A DNA stretch of 64,000 bases. It comes from DASVDE01 sp963740065. Lineage in GTDB: Bacteria > Actinomycetota > Thermoleophilia > Solirubrobacterales > 70-9. How positions within the stretch are numbered: the stretch's first letter is position 1; the number at the start of each line of letters is the position of its first letter. Under the pieces are notes generated by a model. It searched no databases and was not told where the DNA came from. It worked only from the letters and a program-made list of their open reading frames with translations. This document shows positions 1 to 10,404 of this stretch, in pieces. The position numbers were made by a program, and so were the translations under genes. The DNA lies in the NCBI GenBank assembly GCA_963740065.1, contig CAVUCS010000001.1, positions 1 through 64,000 on the forward strand, in the 5' to 3' direction.

Positions 1-289
1 TGATGAAGTGCATCCTGCGCCCGAGCGCGTTGTCGGGCTGCCAGTGAAAGATGAGCCGGTGCAGCCAGTACTCGGTCAGCGTCCAGATGCCGACCCCGCC
101 CAGCGTCAGCAGGGCGAGCTGCCAGAGCGCGTAGCCCCGGTCGACCCCCAGCCACTCCATCGCGACCACGACCGGGACGAAGACGATCGCCGGGATTGCC
201 GGGTGGACCCGGGAGAAGAAGTTGAGGAAATCGCTCTCGAAGAGCTGCGGAGAGGCGGAGAGTTTGTCGCTGCGATCGTGGGCTTCCAT
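1..289 (-). CDS. Fatty acid hydroxylase / sterol desaturase family protein (5' part only)
   Basis: The gene is read leftward and runs off the left edge, so only about 96 N-terminal residues are present. The protein starts MEAHDRSDKLSASPQLFES, passes through a hydrophobic stretch (AIVFVPVVVAMEW) and a second one before TEYWLHRLIFHW. The last part is the start of the His-box region of the integral-membrane diiron hydroxylase family (FA2H/sterol desaturase-like). The enzymes hydroxylate or desaturate lipid acyl chains in the membrane. A TAGCAT -10 box (299-304) lies 9 nt before the ATG with no Shine-Dalgarno sequence, so the transcript is probably leaderless. The later His boxes lie outside the window, so catalytic competence cannot be judged. 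Confidence 0.75.
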   Translation of the reverse strand, partial: MEAHDRSDKLSASPQLFESDFLNFFSRVHPAIPAIVFVPVVVAMEWLGVDRGYALWQLALLTLGGVGIWTLTEYWLHRLIFHWQPDNALGRRMHFI

Positions 290-412
290 GCGGCCCCAAT
301 GCTAGCGCGGGCAAACACGACTCCCGCAAGACGCGGGGAAGATGTGACGAGGCTGTTTCAAAGAGGTTGCGATTTGCGGAAACGAGCGTCGCGGAAGCGT
401 CACGACGCTGCT

Positions 413-418
413 TAGATG
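413..418 (+). promoter_or_regulatory. -10 box of a leaderless promoter
   Basis: TAGATG ends exactly 7 nt before the ATG at 426. The spacing equals that seen before hsp20, metG, glyS and others in this window. The last base deviates from TANNNT. Confidence 0.45.
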
Positions 419-425
419 CGCCGCC

Positions 426-611
426 ATGCCGCGCGTGAGAAAGCCGACCTGCGAGGACTGTTATTTCCACAGAAACCTCCTCTGCGCCCTCGACCTGAGA
501 GAGCCCTGCACCACCTTCCGGCCCGACCGCCCCGAGGGATTGATCCCGCCCCGTCAACCAGTGCTTCTGATGAGGGCACCGCGCTGGGCATCCCAGTCTC
601 GCGCTGCCTAG
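426..611 (+). CDS. Small cysteine-rich protein of unknown function
   Basis: Sixty-one residues beginning MPRVRKPTCEDCYFHRNLLC. It carries CxxC (Cys9, Cys12) and two further Cys near residues 20 and 27, so a small metal-binding knuckle is possible. The PTCEDCYF and EPCTTFRPDRPEG segments look like structured conserved protein rather than translated noise, and a -10-like box sits 7 nt upstream. The C-terminal residues after LLMRAPRW may be a frame-slipped tail. I do not recognise a function. It stands alone between the minus-strand hydroxylase and hsp20. Confidence 0.5.
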   Translation: MPRVRKPTCEDCYFHRNLLCALDLREPCTTFRPDRPEGLIPPRQPVLLMRAPRWASQSRAA

Positions 612-623
612 CCGCTCCTCGCG

Positions 624-703
624 CGGGTGGCATGGGGGGAGGGGGGTCGAGAACGGAGCGACCGCACCGCCCGCAGGCCCCCCTCCCCCCAAGACAGGAC
701 CCG
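624..703 (+). repeat. Family C GC-rich palindromic element (intergenic copy)
   Basis: Starts CGGGTGGCATGGGGGGAGG and ends CCCCAAGACAGGACCCG. The G-rich left half is complementary to the C-rich right half. The same boundaries and motifs recur at 44333-44404 and 45919-46002, with right-half fragments at 45711-45733 and 44458-44481. It lies between the small Cys-rich gene and hsp20. Confidence 0.7.
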
Positions 704-735
704 TGCGCCGGAGCCGCTACACGCCCGCCTCTGGC

Positions 736-741
736 TATCGT
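736..741 (+). promoter_or_regulatory. -10 box (TATCGT) for leaderless hsp20
   Basis: TATCGT followed by 7 nt and the ATG at 749. No purine-rich ribosome-binding site lies between them. This spacing decides the hsp20 start over the longer upstream in-frame extension. Confidence 0.6.
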
Positions 742-748
742 GTTGGCG

Positions 749-1191
749 ATGTCCGACCGTGACCTCTTCGCAAACTTCGCCCGCATGCGGCGGGAGATGG
801 ACCAGATGCTGGGCGGTGGCTGGGGCCGCACCGCCTACGTCAGCCGTCGCGCCACCGGATTCTCACCCAACGTTGACGTCTACTACTGCGGTGACCCGGA
901 GCGGGCAGTCGTCAAGGTGGACCTGGCCGGGGTCGAGCTGGATGACATCAGCATCGAGGTCAGCGGCCGGCGCCTGGCGATCGTCGGTGGCCGCCCGGTG
1001 CAGGAAACCGAGGGCCGGGTGTACCAGCAGGTTGAGATTCCTTCCGGCCCCTTCCGCTGCGTAGTGGAGTTGCAAGCCGACGTCGACGCCGACAGCGCCA
1101 CCGCCAACTACGAGGACGGCATCCTGCGCATCGAGCTCCCCCTGCGCGACCCCGCCGACACCACTCGTCAGGTTCCGATCGGGCGGGAGTG

Positions 1192-1192
<1 letters not shown>
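749..1192 (+). CDS. hsp20: Hsp20/alpha-crystallin family small heat-shock protein
   Basis: A 147-residue small heat-shock protein, the usual size. The alpha-crystallin domain runs from about residue 37 (SPNVDVYYCGDPERAVVKVDLAGV) to about 135 and includes the typical FPGV-like VDLAGVELDDI and the ELP..-like ending DGILRIELPL. Such proteins hold unfolding proteins as ATP-independent oligomeric holdases in the cytoplasm. The open frame extends upstream, but the start at 749 fits the leaderless -10 box and the homologous N-terminus (MSDRDLFANFARMRREMDQM). The stop codon overlaps the lon ATG (TGATG), so hsp20 and lon form a tightly coupled proteostasis operon. No CIRCE or HAIR box was seen upstream. 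Confidence 0.9.
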
Positions 1193-3576
<2,384 letters not shown>

Positions 3577-3578
3577 GG

Positions 3579-5174
3579 ATGAAAGCGATCGTGTCGCGGC
3601 GCTCGCGCGCCTTCTGGATAGTCGCCGGGCTGACCCTGCTCGCCGCCGGCCTGCGCTACGCCACGCTCGGCGTACAGGCCTACCACCACGACGAGATCGT
3701 CACCGCCAGCCGCATCCTGCGCGGCAGCTTCTGGCATGCGATGGACGCGGTCGGCTTCAGCGAGTCGGCGCCGCCGCTCTACTACGCGCTCGCCTGGCCT
3801 TGGACTCAGGTGACCGGGACGGGGGAGTGGGGCCTGCGCTCGCTCTCGGCGCTGGCCGGCGTCGCCACCGTCCCCGTCGCCTACCTCTTGGGCGCCGAGC
3901 TGACAACCTCCCGTTCCGCTGCGACTTATCTCGGACATACCGAGATAAGTCGCAGCGGAACGAGTCGCGCCGGGGTCGCCGCCGCGGCGCTGGTCGCCGT
4001 CAACCCGATGCTCCTCTTCTACTCGCAGGAGGCGCGCGGCTACTCGCTCCTCGTCCTCTTGACCACGGTCTCGGCGCTCTACTTCGTACGGGCGCTGGAC
4101 CGCGGCCGCGGGCGAGACTTCACCCTCTGGGGTCTCGCCTCGGGGCTCGCCCTCGCCACCCACTACTTCGCGGTCTTCCCGATCGCCGCCGAGGCAGCGT
4201 GGCTGCTTCACCGCCGCCCCAAGGCAGGTGCAACGCATAGACCGCCTATTTCGGGGGAAATGCGTTTCACCGTCGGGGGATTGGGCCGGGGACTGGCGAT
4301 CGTCGCCGGCTTCGCCCTTCTGCTGGCGCCGCTGGCGATCCACCAGATGTCATACGGGCACGCCGAGTGGATCGGCAACCACAGCCTCGGCCACCGGGTC
4401 TGGGAGACCGGCATCACCTTCGTCATCGGGGAGACCGGGGACATCATCTCCCGCCCCGAGCGACCGTTGCTCGGCTTGGCGCCGGCGCTCATCGCCTTCG
4501 CCGCGCTGGCGCTGCTGGCCGCGCGCGGCGACCGGCGCGAGCGCCACGGCGCCGGTCTGATGCTGGCCCTCGCTGCCGCCTCGATTGGGGTGCCGCTGGC
4601 GCTCGCCGTCATCGCCCCGGGCAAGGACTACGTCCTCGCCCGCAACCTGCTTCCCGCCCTGGTGCCGTTGCTGGTCGCGCTGGCGATCGCCGTCACCCTG
4701 CGCGGCGCGCGGCGGCCGGGCGCCGTGCTCGGCGCCGCCCTGGTCGCCTACTCGCTCGGCATCTCGATCTGGGCGAGCGCCGACGCCGACCTCCAGCGCC
4801 CCGACTGGGACGCGGTCGCGGTGAAGCTGGGGGAGCCGAGCGGCCCGCGGGCGATGGTCACCTGGACGATCGGCGAGGCCCCCCTGCGCTACTACCTCTC
4901 AACCGGCTCCTACCAAGTGACGGCCTCCGACGGCTACAAGTGGCTGGTCGGCGAAGTCGACTTCATCTCCGACGGCCCCGCCCCGCCGCTCGCCGCAAAG
5001 CGCCTCCTGCCCGGCTTCCGTCAAGTCGGCTACGAGCGCGTAGGCCGTCTCTATATAAGGACCTACAAAACCCCGGGCCCGGGCCTGGCGCCCCTCCTCC
5101 TGCGCAGAGTCCGCCAAGCCCAGCTCAACTTCCGCACCAACGGCGTCCTCCTGGATGGCATAGGCCCCCAGTGA
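3579..5174 (+). CDS. GT-C membrane glycosyltransferase (GT39/GT83-like) with two in-frame palindrome insertions
   Basis: A 531-residue polytopic membrane protein starting 2 nt after lon. The first periplasmic loop has YHHDEIVTASRI, the acidic DE motif typical of polyprenyl-phosphate-sugar-dependent GT-C enzymes, followed by alternating hydrophobic segments to about residue 400 and a soluble C-terminal domain. These enzymes move a sugar from a polyprenyl carrier to a lipid or protein on the outer membrane face; the acceptor is unknown. Residues about 112-128 (RSAATYLGHTEISRSG) are encoded by a family A palindrome (51 bp, 17 codons). Residues about 217-232 (AGATHRPPISGEMRF) come from a family B palindrome (45 bp, 15 codons). 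Both keep the frame and would add hydrophilic loops. Confidence 0.85.
   Translation: MKAIVSRRSRAFWIVAGLTLLAAGLRYATLGVQAYHHDEIVTASRILRGSFWHAMDAVGFSESAPPLYYALAWPWTQVTGTGEWGLRSLSALAGVATVPVAYLLGAELTTSRSAATYLGHTEISRSGTSRAGVAAAALVAVNPMLLFYSQEARGYSLLVLLTTVSALYFVRALDRGRGRDFTLWGLASGLALATHYFAVFPIAAEAAWLLHRRPKAGATHRPPISGEMRFTVGGLGRGLAIVAGFALLLAPLAIHQMSYGHAEWIGNHSLGHRVWETGITFVIGETGDIISRPERPLLGLAPALIAFAALALLAARGDRRERHGAGLMLALAAASIGVPLALAVIAPGKDYVLARNLLPALVPLLVALAIAVTLRGARRPGAVLGAALVAYSLGISIWASADADLQRPDWDAVAVKLGEPSGPRAMVTWTIGEAPLRYYLSTGSYQVTASDGYKWLVGEVDFISDGPAPPLAAKRLLPGFRQVGYERVGRLYIRTYKTPGPGLAPLLLRRVRQAQLNFRTNGVLLDGIGPQ
3912..3962 (+). repeat. Family A 51-bp palindrome inside a glycosyltransferase gene
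   Basis: Perfect inverted repeat: 23-nt arms beginning CGTTCCGCTGCGACTTAT around the 5-nt loop ACATA. Its 51 bp equal 17 codons and the host frame continues through it. Other copies are at 6620, 19352, 20928, 22796, 26302, 27603, 37557, 42181 and 55641. Confidence 0.9.
4228..4272 (+). repeat. Family B 45-bp palindrome inside the same glycosyltransferase gene
   Basis: Outer arms GGTGCAACGCAT and ATGCGTTTCACC enclose a variable middle. Exactly 45 bp (15 codons), in frame. Family members of the same length are at 5195, 5268, 45483 and 47956. Confidence 0.8.
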
Positions 5175-5194
5175 CCCAGCCCCGCACACCCCAC

Positions 5195-5239
5195 GGTGCA
5201 ACGCGTACGCCATGAAATGACTGGTGTATGCGTTGCACC
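5195..5239 (+). repeat. Family B palindrome, first of a tandem pair
   Basis: A 45-bp element with arms GGTGCAACGCGTACGCCAT and GTATGCGTTGCACC. It differs from the next copy (5268-5312) by only a few central bases. It lies just downstream of the glycosyltransferase stop. Confidence 0.85.
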
Positions 5240-5267
5240 GCTCCGGCTGTCTCCGCTCGTTCCAGCA

Positions 5268-5312
5268 GGTGCAACGCGTACGCCATGAAATGGCTGTCGT
5301 ATGCGTTGCACC
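5268..5312 (+). repeat. Family B palindrome, second of a tandem pair
   Basis: 45 bp, same orientation as the copy at 5195 and separated from it by 28 bp. The pair fills most of the gap between the glycosyltransferase and the small membrane protein gene. Confidence 0.85.
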
Positions 5313-5371
5313 TTCGCTGGAACGTTCCGGTTATCCTCAGCGGACACCGCCGAACTGCGAGGAGTGAGGGA

Positions 5372-5995
5372 ATGGCTAAGACCAGCACACGCGCGACCCA
5401 GACCGCCGACCGCGCCGCCGATCTTTACGCGGCGGCCCGCGAGAACCCCTACGTGCAGCGCCTGATCGAGGATGAGGATCTGCGCGACAACCTGCGCAAG
5501 ACCTTTGAGGCCGCCCGTGGCGCCTACAACAGGGCGACCAGCAACGGCAAGAGCCCGGTCAACGCGGTGACCAACGACAAGAAGGTGCAGAAGGACCTGC
5601 GCTCCGCGGCCGAGAGCCTGCGCGAGGCCTCCGAGCAGCTGCGGGCGCCGAAGAAGCGCAAGAGCCGCCTCGGTCGCCTCATCCTCATCGCCATGGTCGC
5701 CGCCGCGCTCGCCCTGATCTTCAGCGAGGACGCCCGCAAGACCGTGCTCGACACCCTCTTCGGCGCCGAAGAGGAGTTCGAGTACACGAGCACCACCAGC
5801 ATCAACGGCGGATCGATGGCCGACTCGAATGCCGCACCCGCGGATCAGGCGCCTGGCACGGCCTCGGATCGCTCCCGCCTCCTCCGAGAGCGCGCCACGC
5901 TCGTCGATGTGCGGCGCCCGCCTGGCCGAGCGCCTCGGGCACGTCAGTTCGAGTCGGCCATCTATCCGCCGGGGCTACATAGACTGGTGACTCGG
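5372..5995 (+). CDS. Small single-pass membrane protein of unknown function (3' end unresolved)
   Basis: The ATG at 5372 follows a purine-rich site (GAGGAGTGAGGGA). The first about 150 residues (MAKTSTRATQTADRAADLYAA onward) form an amphipathic helical region, then a basic patch (PKKRKSRLGR), one hydrophobic segment (LILIAMVAAALALIF) and an acidic C-terminal tail (FGAEEEFEY). This suggests a cytoplasmic helical domain anchored near its C-terminus. No stop codon occurs before the tetR start, so the frame runs straight into the next gene. The sequence between about 5815 and 5990 looks non-conserved, so I suspect a lost stop (frameshift) rather than a true fusion. Function unknown. Confidence 0.55.
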
Positions 5996-6605
5996 ATGGA
6001 GGCGGCGACTAAAGAGCGGGAGCTGAACAGCGAGAAGGCGCAGCGCATCGTCGACGCGATGCGGGAGAGCGTCGCCAGACGCGGTGCCGCCGGATCGACC
6101 TTCGAGCAGGTTGCCGCCGAGGCCGGGGTCAGCCGCGGCCTCCTGCACTATTACTTCGGGACCAAGGAGCGGCTGCTGGTCGAGGTGGTTCGCCGCGACG
6201 CCGAGATCCGCATCACCCGTCTCGACGAGCGCCTGGCGGAAGCAAAGAGCGTCGACGACGTGATCGACGTCCTCCTCGCCAGCCTCACCGACATGATCGA
6301 GAACGAGCCGGCCTTCTTTCTCCTCCTCTACGAGCTGTTCAGCGCCGGTCGCCGCAACCCGGACATCCGGCGCGAGGTCGGGCAGCTGTTCGAGCGCACC
6401 CGCTCCCACGTCGCCGAGGTGCTGAAGGCGAAGGAGCGCGAGGGCGTGCTCAACCTCCGCTACGACGCCGAAGCGGTCGTCTCCTACCTCTTCGCGGTCG
6501 GCGACGGCTTCGCCCTACAGGCCCTCTCCGACCCCGAGCGCGACAACAGCCGCCGCTTTCGCCGCCGGCGCCGCCTCGGCCCGCTTCCTCCTCGTCAGCG
6601 AGTAA
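5996..6605 (+). CDS. TetR/AcrR family transcriptional regulator (3'-end frameshift)
   Basis: The start MEAATKERELNSEKAQRIVDAMRES is followed by a TetR helix-turn-helix (TFEQVAAEAGVSRGLLHYYFGTKERLL, residues about 39-63) and a helical ligand-binding domain. In the uninterrupted frame the C-terminus degenerates to RRFRRRRRLGPLPPRQ. A 1-nt correction near 6546 gives the normal-looking ending AAAFAAGAASARFLLVSE and a stop at 6603-6605. A TAGACT box lies 10 nt before the ATG. It precedes an MMPL exporter in the same direction, the usual arrangement of a repressor and its efflux target. The ligand is unknown. The native stop is immediately followed by a family A palindrome. Confidence 0.8.
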
Positions 6606-6619
6606 CGCCCGGAACCGCC

Positions 6620-6669
6620 CGCTCCGCTGCGAGTTATCCCTGACAGTCAGGGATAACTCGCAGCGGAAT
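6620..6669 (+). repeat. Family A palindrome (GAGTTAT subtype)
   Basis: Arms CTCCGCTGCGAGTTATCCCTG and its complement, total about 50 bp, after the tetR stop. Together with 42181 it represents a subtype with CGAGTTAT instead of CGACTTAT in the arms. Confidence 0.85.
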
Positions 6670-6710
6670 TGTCGGTTGGGCGTTAAGGGATAGAGGAGAC
6701 CCCAAGAAGC

Positions 6711-6724
6711 GTGACCGCCGTCAC
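6711..6724 (+). promoter_or_regulatory. Candidate TetR operator
   Basis: GTGACCGCCGTCAC is a perfect inverted repeat (5-bp arms, 4-bp spacer) about 54 nt before the MMPL start, in the interval between the regulator and the exporter. The assignment is positional only. Confidence 0.35.
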
Positions 6725-6777
6725 ATACGCCTGGCTGTTTGTTCGAAAAACTGGCCGCCTAGCCAATGCGTGAGCTC

Positions 6778-8979
6778 ATGGTCAAGCTGGCAGGTTTTCT
6801 GGGGCGCCACCGCCGCTTGGTCATCGCCGCGTGGGTAGTGATCGTTCTCCTCGCGCTTCCCTTTGCCTCCAGACAGACCGAGCACCTCACCGGTGGCGGC
6901 TTCGATGTGCCGGGAAGCCAGTCGAAAGCGGTCAGCGACTCGCTCGACCGGGATTTCGGCGGGCAGGCGGACGGGATCGCGGTGATGCTGCGGGCCGAGC
7001 CCGCCGCCACCGCCGCCGAGCGCGCCGCCGCCGTGCGCCGCGTTCAGCGCAGAGTCGCCGCGGTGCCCGATGTAGCGCTGCCGCCCCGGGTCGCTCGCTT
7101 CGCCGGGGCCCAGTTGCAGGAGACCGACGTCGCGATGCTGCCTCTGGTCAGCCCGCTCTCCTCCGACCAGCTGATCGACCCCGCCGCGACCCTGCGTGAG
7201 GACCTCGACCCGGGCTCGACCGAGGCCGGCGTCACCACCTACCTGGCGGGGCAGCCGACGATCTGGGCGGGGATGCAGGAGCTCTCCAAGCGCGACCTCG
7301 CCCGCGCCGAGGCGGGCGGCTTCCCGATCGTCGCGATCATCCTCCTCGTCATCTTCGGCTCACTCGCCGCCGCGGCGCTCCCCCTCACCCTGGGCTTCGT
7401 CAGCGTGATGGTCACCGGCGCGCTGATCTACTTCCTCTCCCAGCAGATGGAGACCTCGGTCTTCGTCACCAACATGGCCTCGATGATCGGCATCGGGGTG
7501 GCGATCGACTACTCGCTGTTCATCCTCGCCCGCTACCGGGAGGAGCGCAGAGCCGGTCGCGACCCCGACGACGCCCGCGCCGAGGCGCTCTCGACCTCCG
7601 GCCTGGCGGTCACCTTCTCCGGCCTCGCGGTGGTCGTCTCCCTGGCCGGCCTCTGGATGGTCGACAACCAGGCTCTGCGTTCGATGGCGCTGGGCGCGAT
7701 GATCGTCGTCGGCGTCTCGATCCTGACCGCGATCACCCTGCTGCCCGCGCTGATCACCACCCTGGGCGACCGCGTCCTCCCCGGCGGCATCGTCGCCAAA
7801 GCCCTCGGCTGGATTCGCCGCCTGTTTAGGGGAGGCGGCCCCGCCCCCGACCGCGAGGCGTTCTGGGTGCGCTGGACGAACCGCGTTATGGCCCGCCCCT
7901 GGACCGCCGTGATCGGCGTCAGCGCCATATTGCTCTTCCTCGCGATCCCCGTCCTTTCGCTTCAGATGGGCACCACGGCGCTCGGTCAGTTCCCGAAGGA
8001 CAGCGATGTCCGGCTCGGCAATGAGCTCGCCGAACAGCAGGTCAGAGGCGGTGCCGACCCACTTCAAATCGTCGCCTCCTTCAACGACTCGCGCCCGCAA
8101 GCGCCACAAAACCGTGCCACCATCGCCACCTTCGTCAACTCCGTCGGGCAGACTGAGGGCGTCAGCTCGGTCGCGCCCCCGGAGTTCGCCGGCGACAGCG
8201 TCCTGATCCGCGCCACGCCAAGCGACCCCAGCGAGTCCGACGAGGCCAACGCCCTGGTCGACCGCCTGCGCGACTCCGTCATCCCGGTCTCCAGACTCAA
8301 CCGCGTGGCCACGGTCGCCGTCGGCGGCGAGACCGCGCGCAGCCACGACGTGCGCCGCCTGATCAGCGGCTCGATGTGGAAGATCATTCTCTTCGTACTC
8401 GCCCTCAGCTTCCTCGTCCTGATGGTGATGCTGCGCTCCCTGCTGCTGCCGCTGAAGGCGGTGGCGATGAACCTGCTCTCGATCGGCGCCGCCTACGGCG
8501 TGCTCGTCGTCGTCTTCCAGTGGGGCTGGTTCGACGGCCTGCTCGGCTTCGACAGCCAGGGCGCCCTGGACACGATCAACGTGCCGCTGATCTTCGCCGT
8601 CGTTTTCGGCCTCTCGATGGACTACGAGGTCTTCCTCATGTCCCGCATCCGCGAGCGCTTCATGGCCCACGGCGACAACAGCCGCGCGGTCGCCGAGGGT
8701 CTCGCCTCCAGCGCCAGAACGATCTCCTCGGCGGCGCTGATCATGACCGCCGTCTTCGGCGTCTTCGTCCTCACCGGCGTCCCCTCGATCAAAGAGCTGG
8801 GGATGGGATGCGCGGTCGCGATCGCCCTCGACGCGACCCTGGTCCGCCTCATCCTCGTTCCGGCGGCGATGGTGCTGATGGGCAAGTGGAACTGGTGGAT
8901 GCCGTCCTGGCTCGACCGCCTTCTGCCCAACCTCAGCTTCGAGGGCGGCGTCGCTGAGCCCGAGCCCGAGCTGACCTGA
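6778..8979 (+). CDS. MMPL family (RND-type) membrane transporter
   Basis: About 733 residues with two halves, each a large extracytoplasmic domain followed by a cluster of transmembrane helices. The signature loops GVAIDYSLFILARYREERRAG (first half) and GLSMDYEVFLMSRIRERF (second half) are diagnostic of MMPL proteins, which export lipids or hydrophobic compounds using the proton gradient. The first cytoplasmic residues FLGRHRRLVIAAWVV lead into TM1. I prefer the ATG at 6778 to the one at 6766 because a TAGCCA box at 6760 would place transcription initiation inside the first ATG. The upstream TetR gene and a palindromic site at 6711 suggest ligand-induced export. Substrate unknown. Confidence 0.9.
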   Translation: MVKLAGFLGRHRRLVIAAWVVIVLLALPFASRQTEHLTGGGFDVPGSQSKAVSDSLDRDFGGQADGIAVMLRAEPAATAAERAAAVRRVQRRVAAVPDVALPPRVARFAGAQLQETDVAMLPLVSPLSSDQLIDPAATLREDLDPGSTEAGVTTYLAGQPTIWAGMQELSKRDLARAEAGGFPIVAIILLVIFGSLAAAALPLTLGFVSVMVTGALIYFLSQQMETSVFVTNMASMIGIGVAIDYSLFILARYREERRAGRDPDDARAEALSTSGLAVTFSGLAVVVSLAGLWMVDNQALRSMALGAMIVVGVSILTAITLLPALITTLGDRVLPGGIVAKALGWIRRLFRGGGPAPDREAFWVRWTNRVMARPWTAVIGVSAILLFLAIPVLSLQMGTTALGQFPKDSDVRLGNELAEQQVRGGADPLQIVASFNDSRPQAPQNRATIATFVNSVGQTEGVSSVAPPEFAGDSVLIRATPSDPSESDEANALVDRLRDSVIPVSRLNRVATVAVGGETARSHDVRRLISGSMWKIILFVLALSFLVLMVMLRSLLLPLKAVAMNLLSIGAAYGVLVVVFQWGWFDGLLGFDSQGALDTINVPLIFAVVFGLSMDYEVFLMSRIRERFMAHGDNSRAVAEGLASSARTISSAALIMTAVFGVFVLTGVPSIKELGMGCAVAIALDATLVRLILVPAAMVLMGKWNWWMPSWLDRLLPNLSFEGGVAEPEPELT

Positions 8980-8980
8980 A

Positions 8981-8986
8981 TAGTCT
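8981..8986 (+). promoter_or_regulatory. -10 box (TAGTCT) for leaderless amidase
   Basis: TAGTCT, 7 nt spacer CTCCGCC, then ATG at 8994. It begins 1 nt after the MMPL stop codon. Confidence 0.6.
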
Positions 8987-8993
8987 CTCCGCC

Positions 8994-10404
8994 ATGGGAG
9001 GAGAAGACCTCGCTTTCGCGGGAGCGGCCAAGCAGGCGGAAATGGTGCGGGCGGGGGAGGTCTCCCCGACCGACCTGGTGCGCCTCTGCCTGGAGCGGAT
9101 CGAGCGGATCGATCCCCAGCTCAACTCCTTCCGGGAGGTCTACGGGGAGAAAGCGCTGCTCGAGGCCCAGCAGGCCGAGGCGCGGCTGAGAGGTGGGGAG
9201 GAGCGGCCGCTGCTCGGCGTGCCGGTCGCGATCAAGGACGAGGTCGACATCGCCGGCGAGGTGACGACCTACGGCACCGACGGCTTCACCGAGCCCGCCG
9301 GAGCCGATGCCGAGGCGGTCCGTCGCCTGCGCGAGGCGGGCGCGATCGTGATCGGCAAGACGCTGCTGCCCGAGCTGGCGATCTGCGGCTTCACCGAGTC
9401 CGCCACCTACGGCGTCACTCGCAACCCTTGGGACCCCCAATGCACCCCCGGCGGCTCCAGCGGGGGATCCGCCGCCGCGGTCGCGGCCGGCCTGGTGCCG
9501 ATCGCCTTCGCCTCCGACGGGGCGGGATCGATCCGCATCCCCGCCGCCTCCTGCGGTCTCTTCGGCCTCAAACCGCAGCGCGGCCGCGTCTCCGTCGCCC
9601 CCGACGCGGCGCGCTGGAACGGCCTCTCCGCCTTCAACTGCGTCAGTCGCTCGGTCCTGGACACGGCGCTCTGGCTCGACGTCAGCGCCGGCGGCTCCTC
9701 CGAGCCCGGCGCCCCGCCCCCGCCCGAGCGCCCCTTCGTCGAGGCCGCCAAGTCCTCGCCGGGCAAGCTGCGCATCGCCCACTCGACGCTGGCGCCGCGG
9801 GCCGCCGCCCCGCCACAGGTCGACGCGGTCGCCAAGGGCGCCGTCGCCGACACCGCCGAGCTGCTCGCCTCCCTCGGCCACGAGGTGGCCCAGCGCGACC
9901 CCGACTGGGGGATGATCGGCAACAACGCGGTGCCCCGCTACCTGCACGGCATCGTCGAGGACTTCGCCAAAGTCCCCAATCCGGAGCGGCTCGAGCGCCG
10001 CACCCGCGGCTTCGCCCGCCTCGGCAACCTGGTCCCCGACAGCCTCTTCGAGAGAGCCCGCCGCGCCGAAGCCGAGGATGCCGCCCGCGTCAACGCGATC
10101 TTCGACACCCACGACGTGCTGATCACCCCGGTGATGGGAGGGACGGCGCTGCCGGTCCGCCGCTGGGAGGGACGCGGCGCGCTCCGCACCCTGCTCGGGA
10201 TGAGCCGCTTCTACCCCTACTGCGTCCCCTGGAACCACCTCGGCAACCCGGCGATGTCCGTCCCCGCGGGTTTCGCCGCCAACGGAATGCCCCTGGCGGT
10301 CCAGATCATCGGCCGCCCCAACGACGAGGCAACCCTCCTCTCCCTCGCCGCCCAGCTCGAATCCGAGCGCCCCTGGGCGGACAAGCGCCCCCCGAGCGTC
10401 TTAG
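8994..10404 (+). CDS. Amidase signature family hydrolase
   Basis: About 470 residues. The catalytic Lys is in VAIKDEVD (near residue 79), and the signature stretch TPGGSSGGSAAAVAAG (near residue 150) plus SDGAGSIRIPA provide the cis-Ser and nucleophilic Ser of the Ser-cisSer-Lys triad. Such enzymes hydrolyse amides; the substrate cannot be told from sequence. The uninterrupted frame continues far into the antisense of the next gene, which is implausible. Removing one C from the C run at 10388-10393 gives a stop TAG at 10402-10404 that interlocks with the convergent gene's stop, the same TTAG arrangement as at 12372-12375. I place the end there. Confidence 0.85.

Noticed and set aside
8..415. 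Plus-strand open frame at the left edge
   Set aside because: Its composition is shadow-like and the minus strand encodes a recognisable fatty acid hydroxylase N-terminus.
624..703. Rho-independent terminator or G-quadruplex as the sole explanation of the G-rich/C-rich block
   Set aside because: The block recurs with the same boundaries inside a coding gene, so it is better treated as a repeat family; quadruplex formation remains possible but untested.
5195..5312. Two near-identical repeats with a 28-bp spacer, like a minimal CRISPR array
   Set aside because: Each unit is itself a 45-bp perfect palindrome, there are only two units, family copies are dispersed elsewhere, and no cas gene is present.
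5372..6643. A genuine fusion of the small membrane protein with TetR
   Set aside because: The linking stretch is not protein-like, a -10 box and start codon precede the TetR part, and both halves look like complete proteins; a lost stop is more likely.
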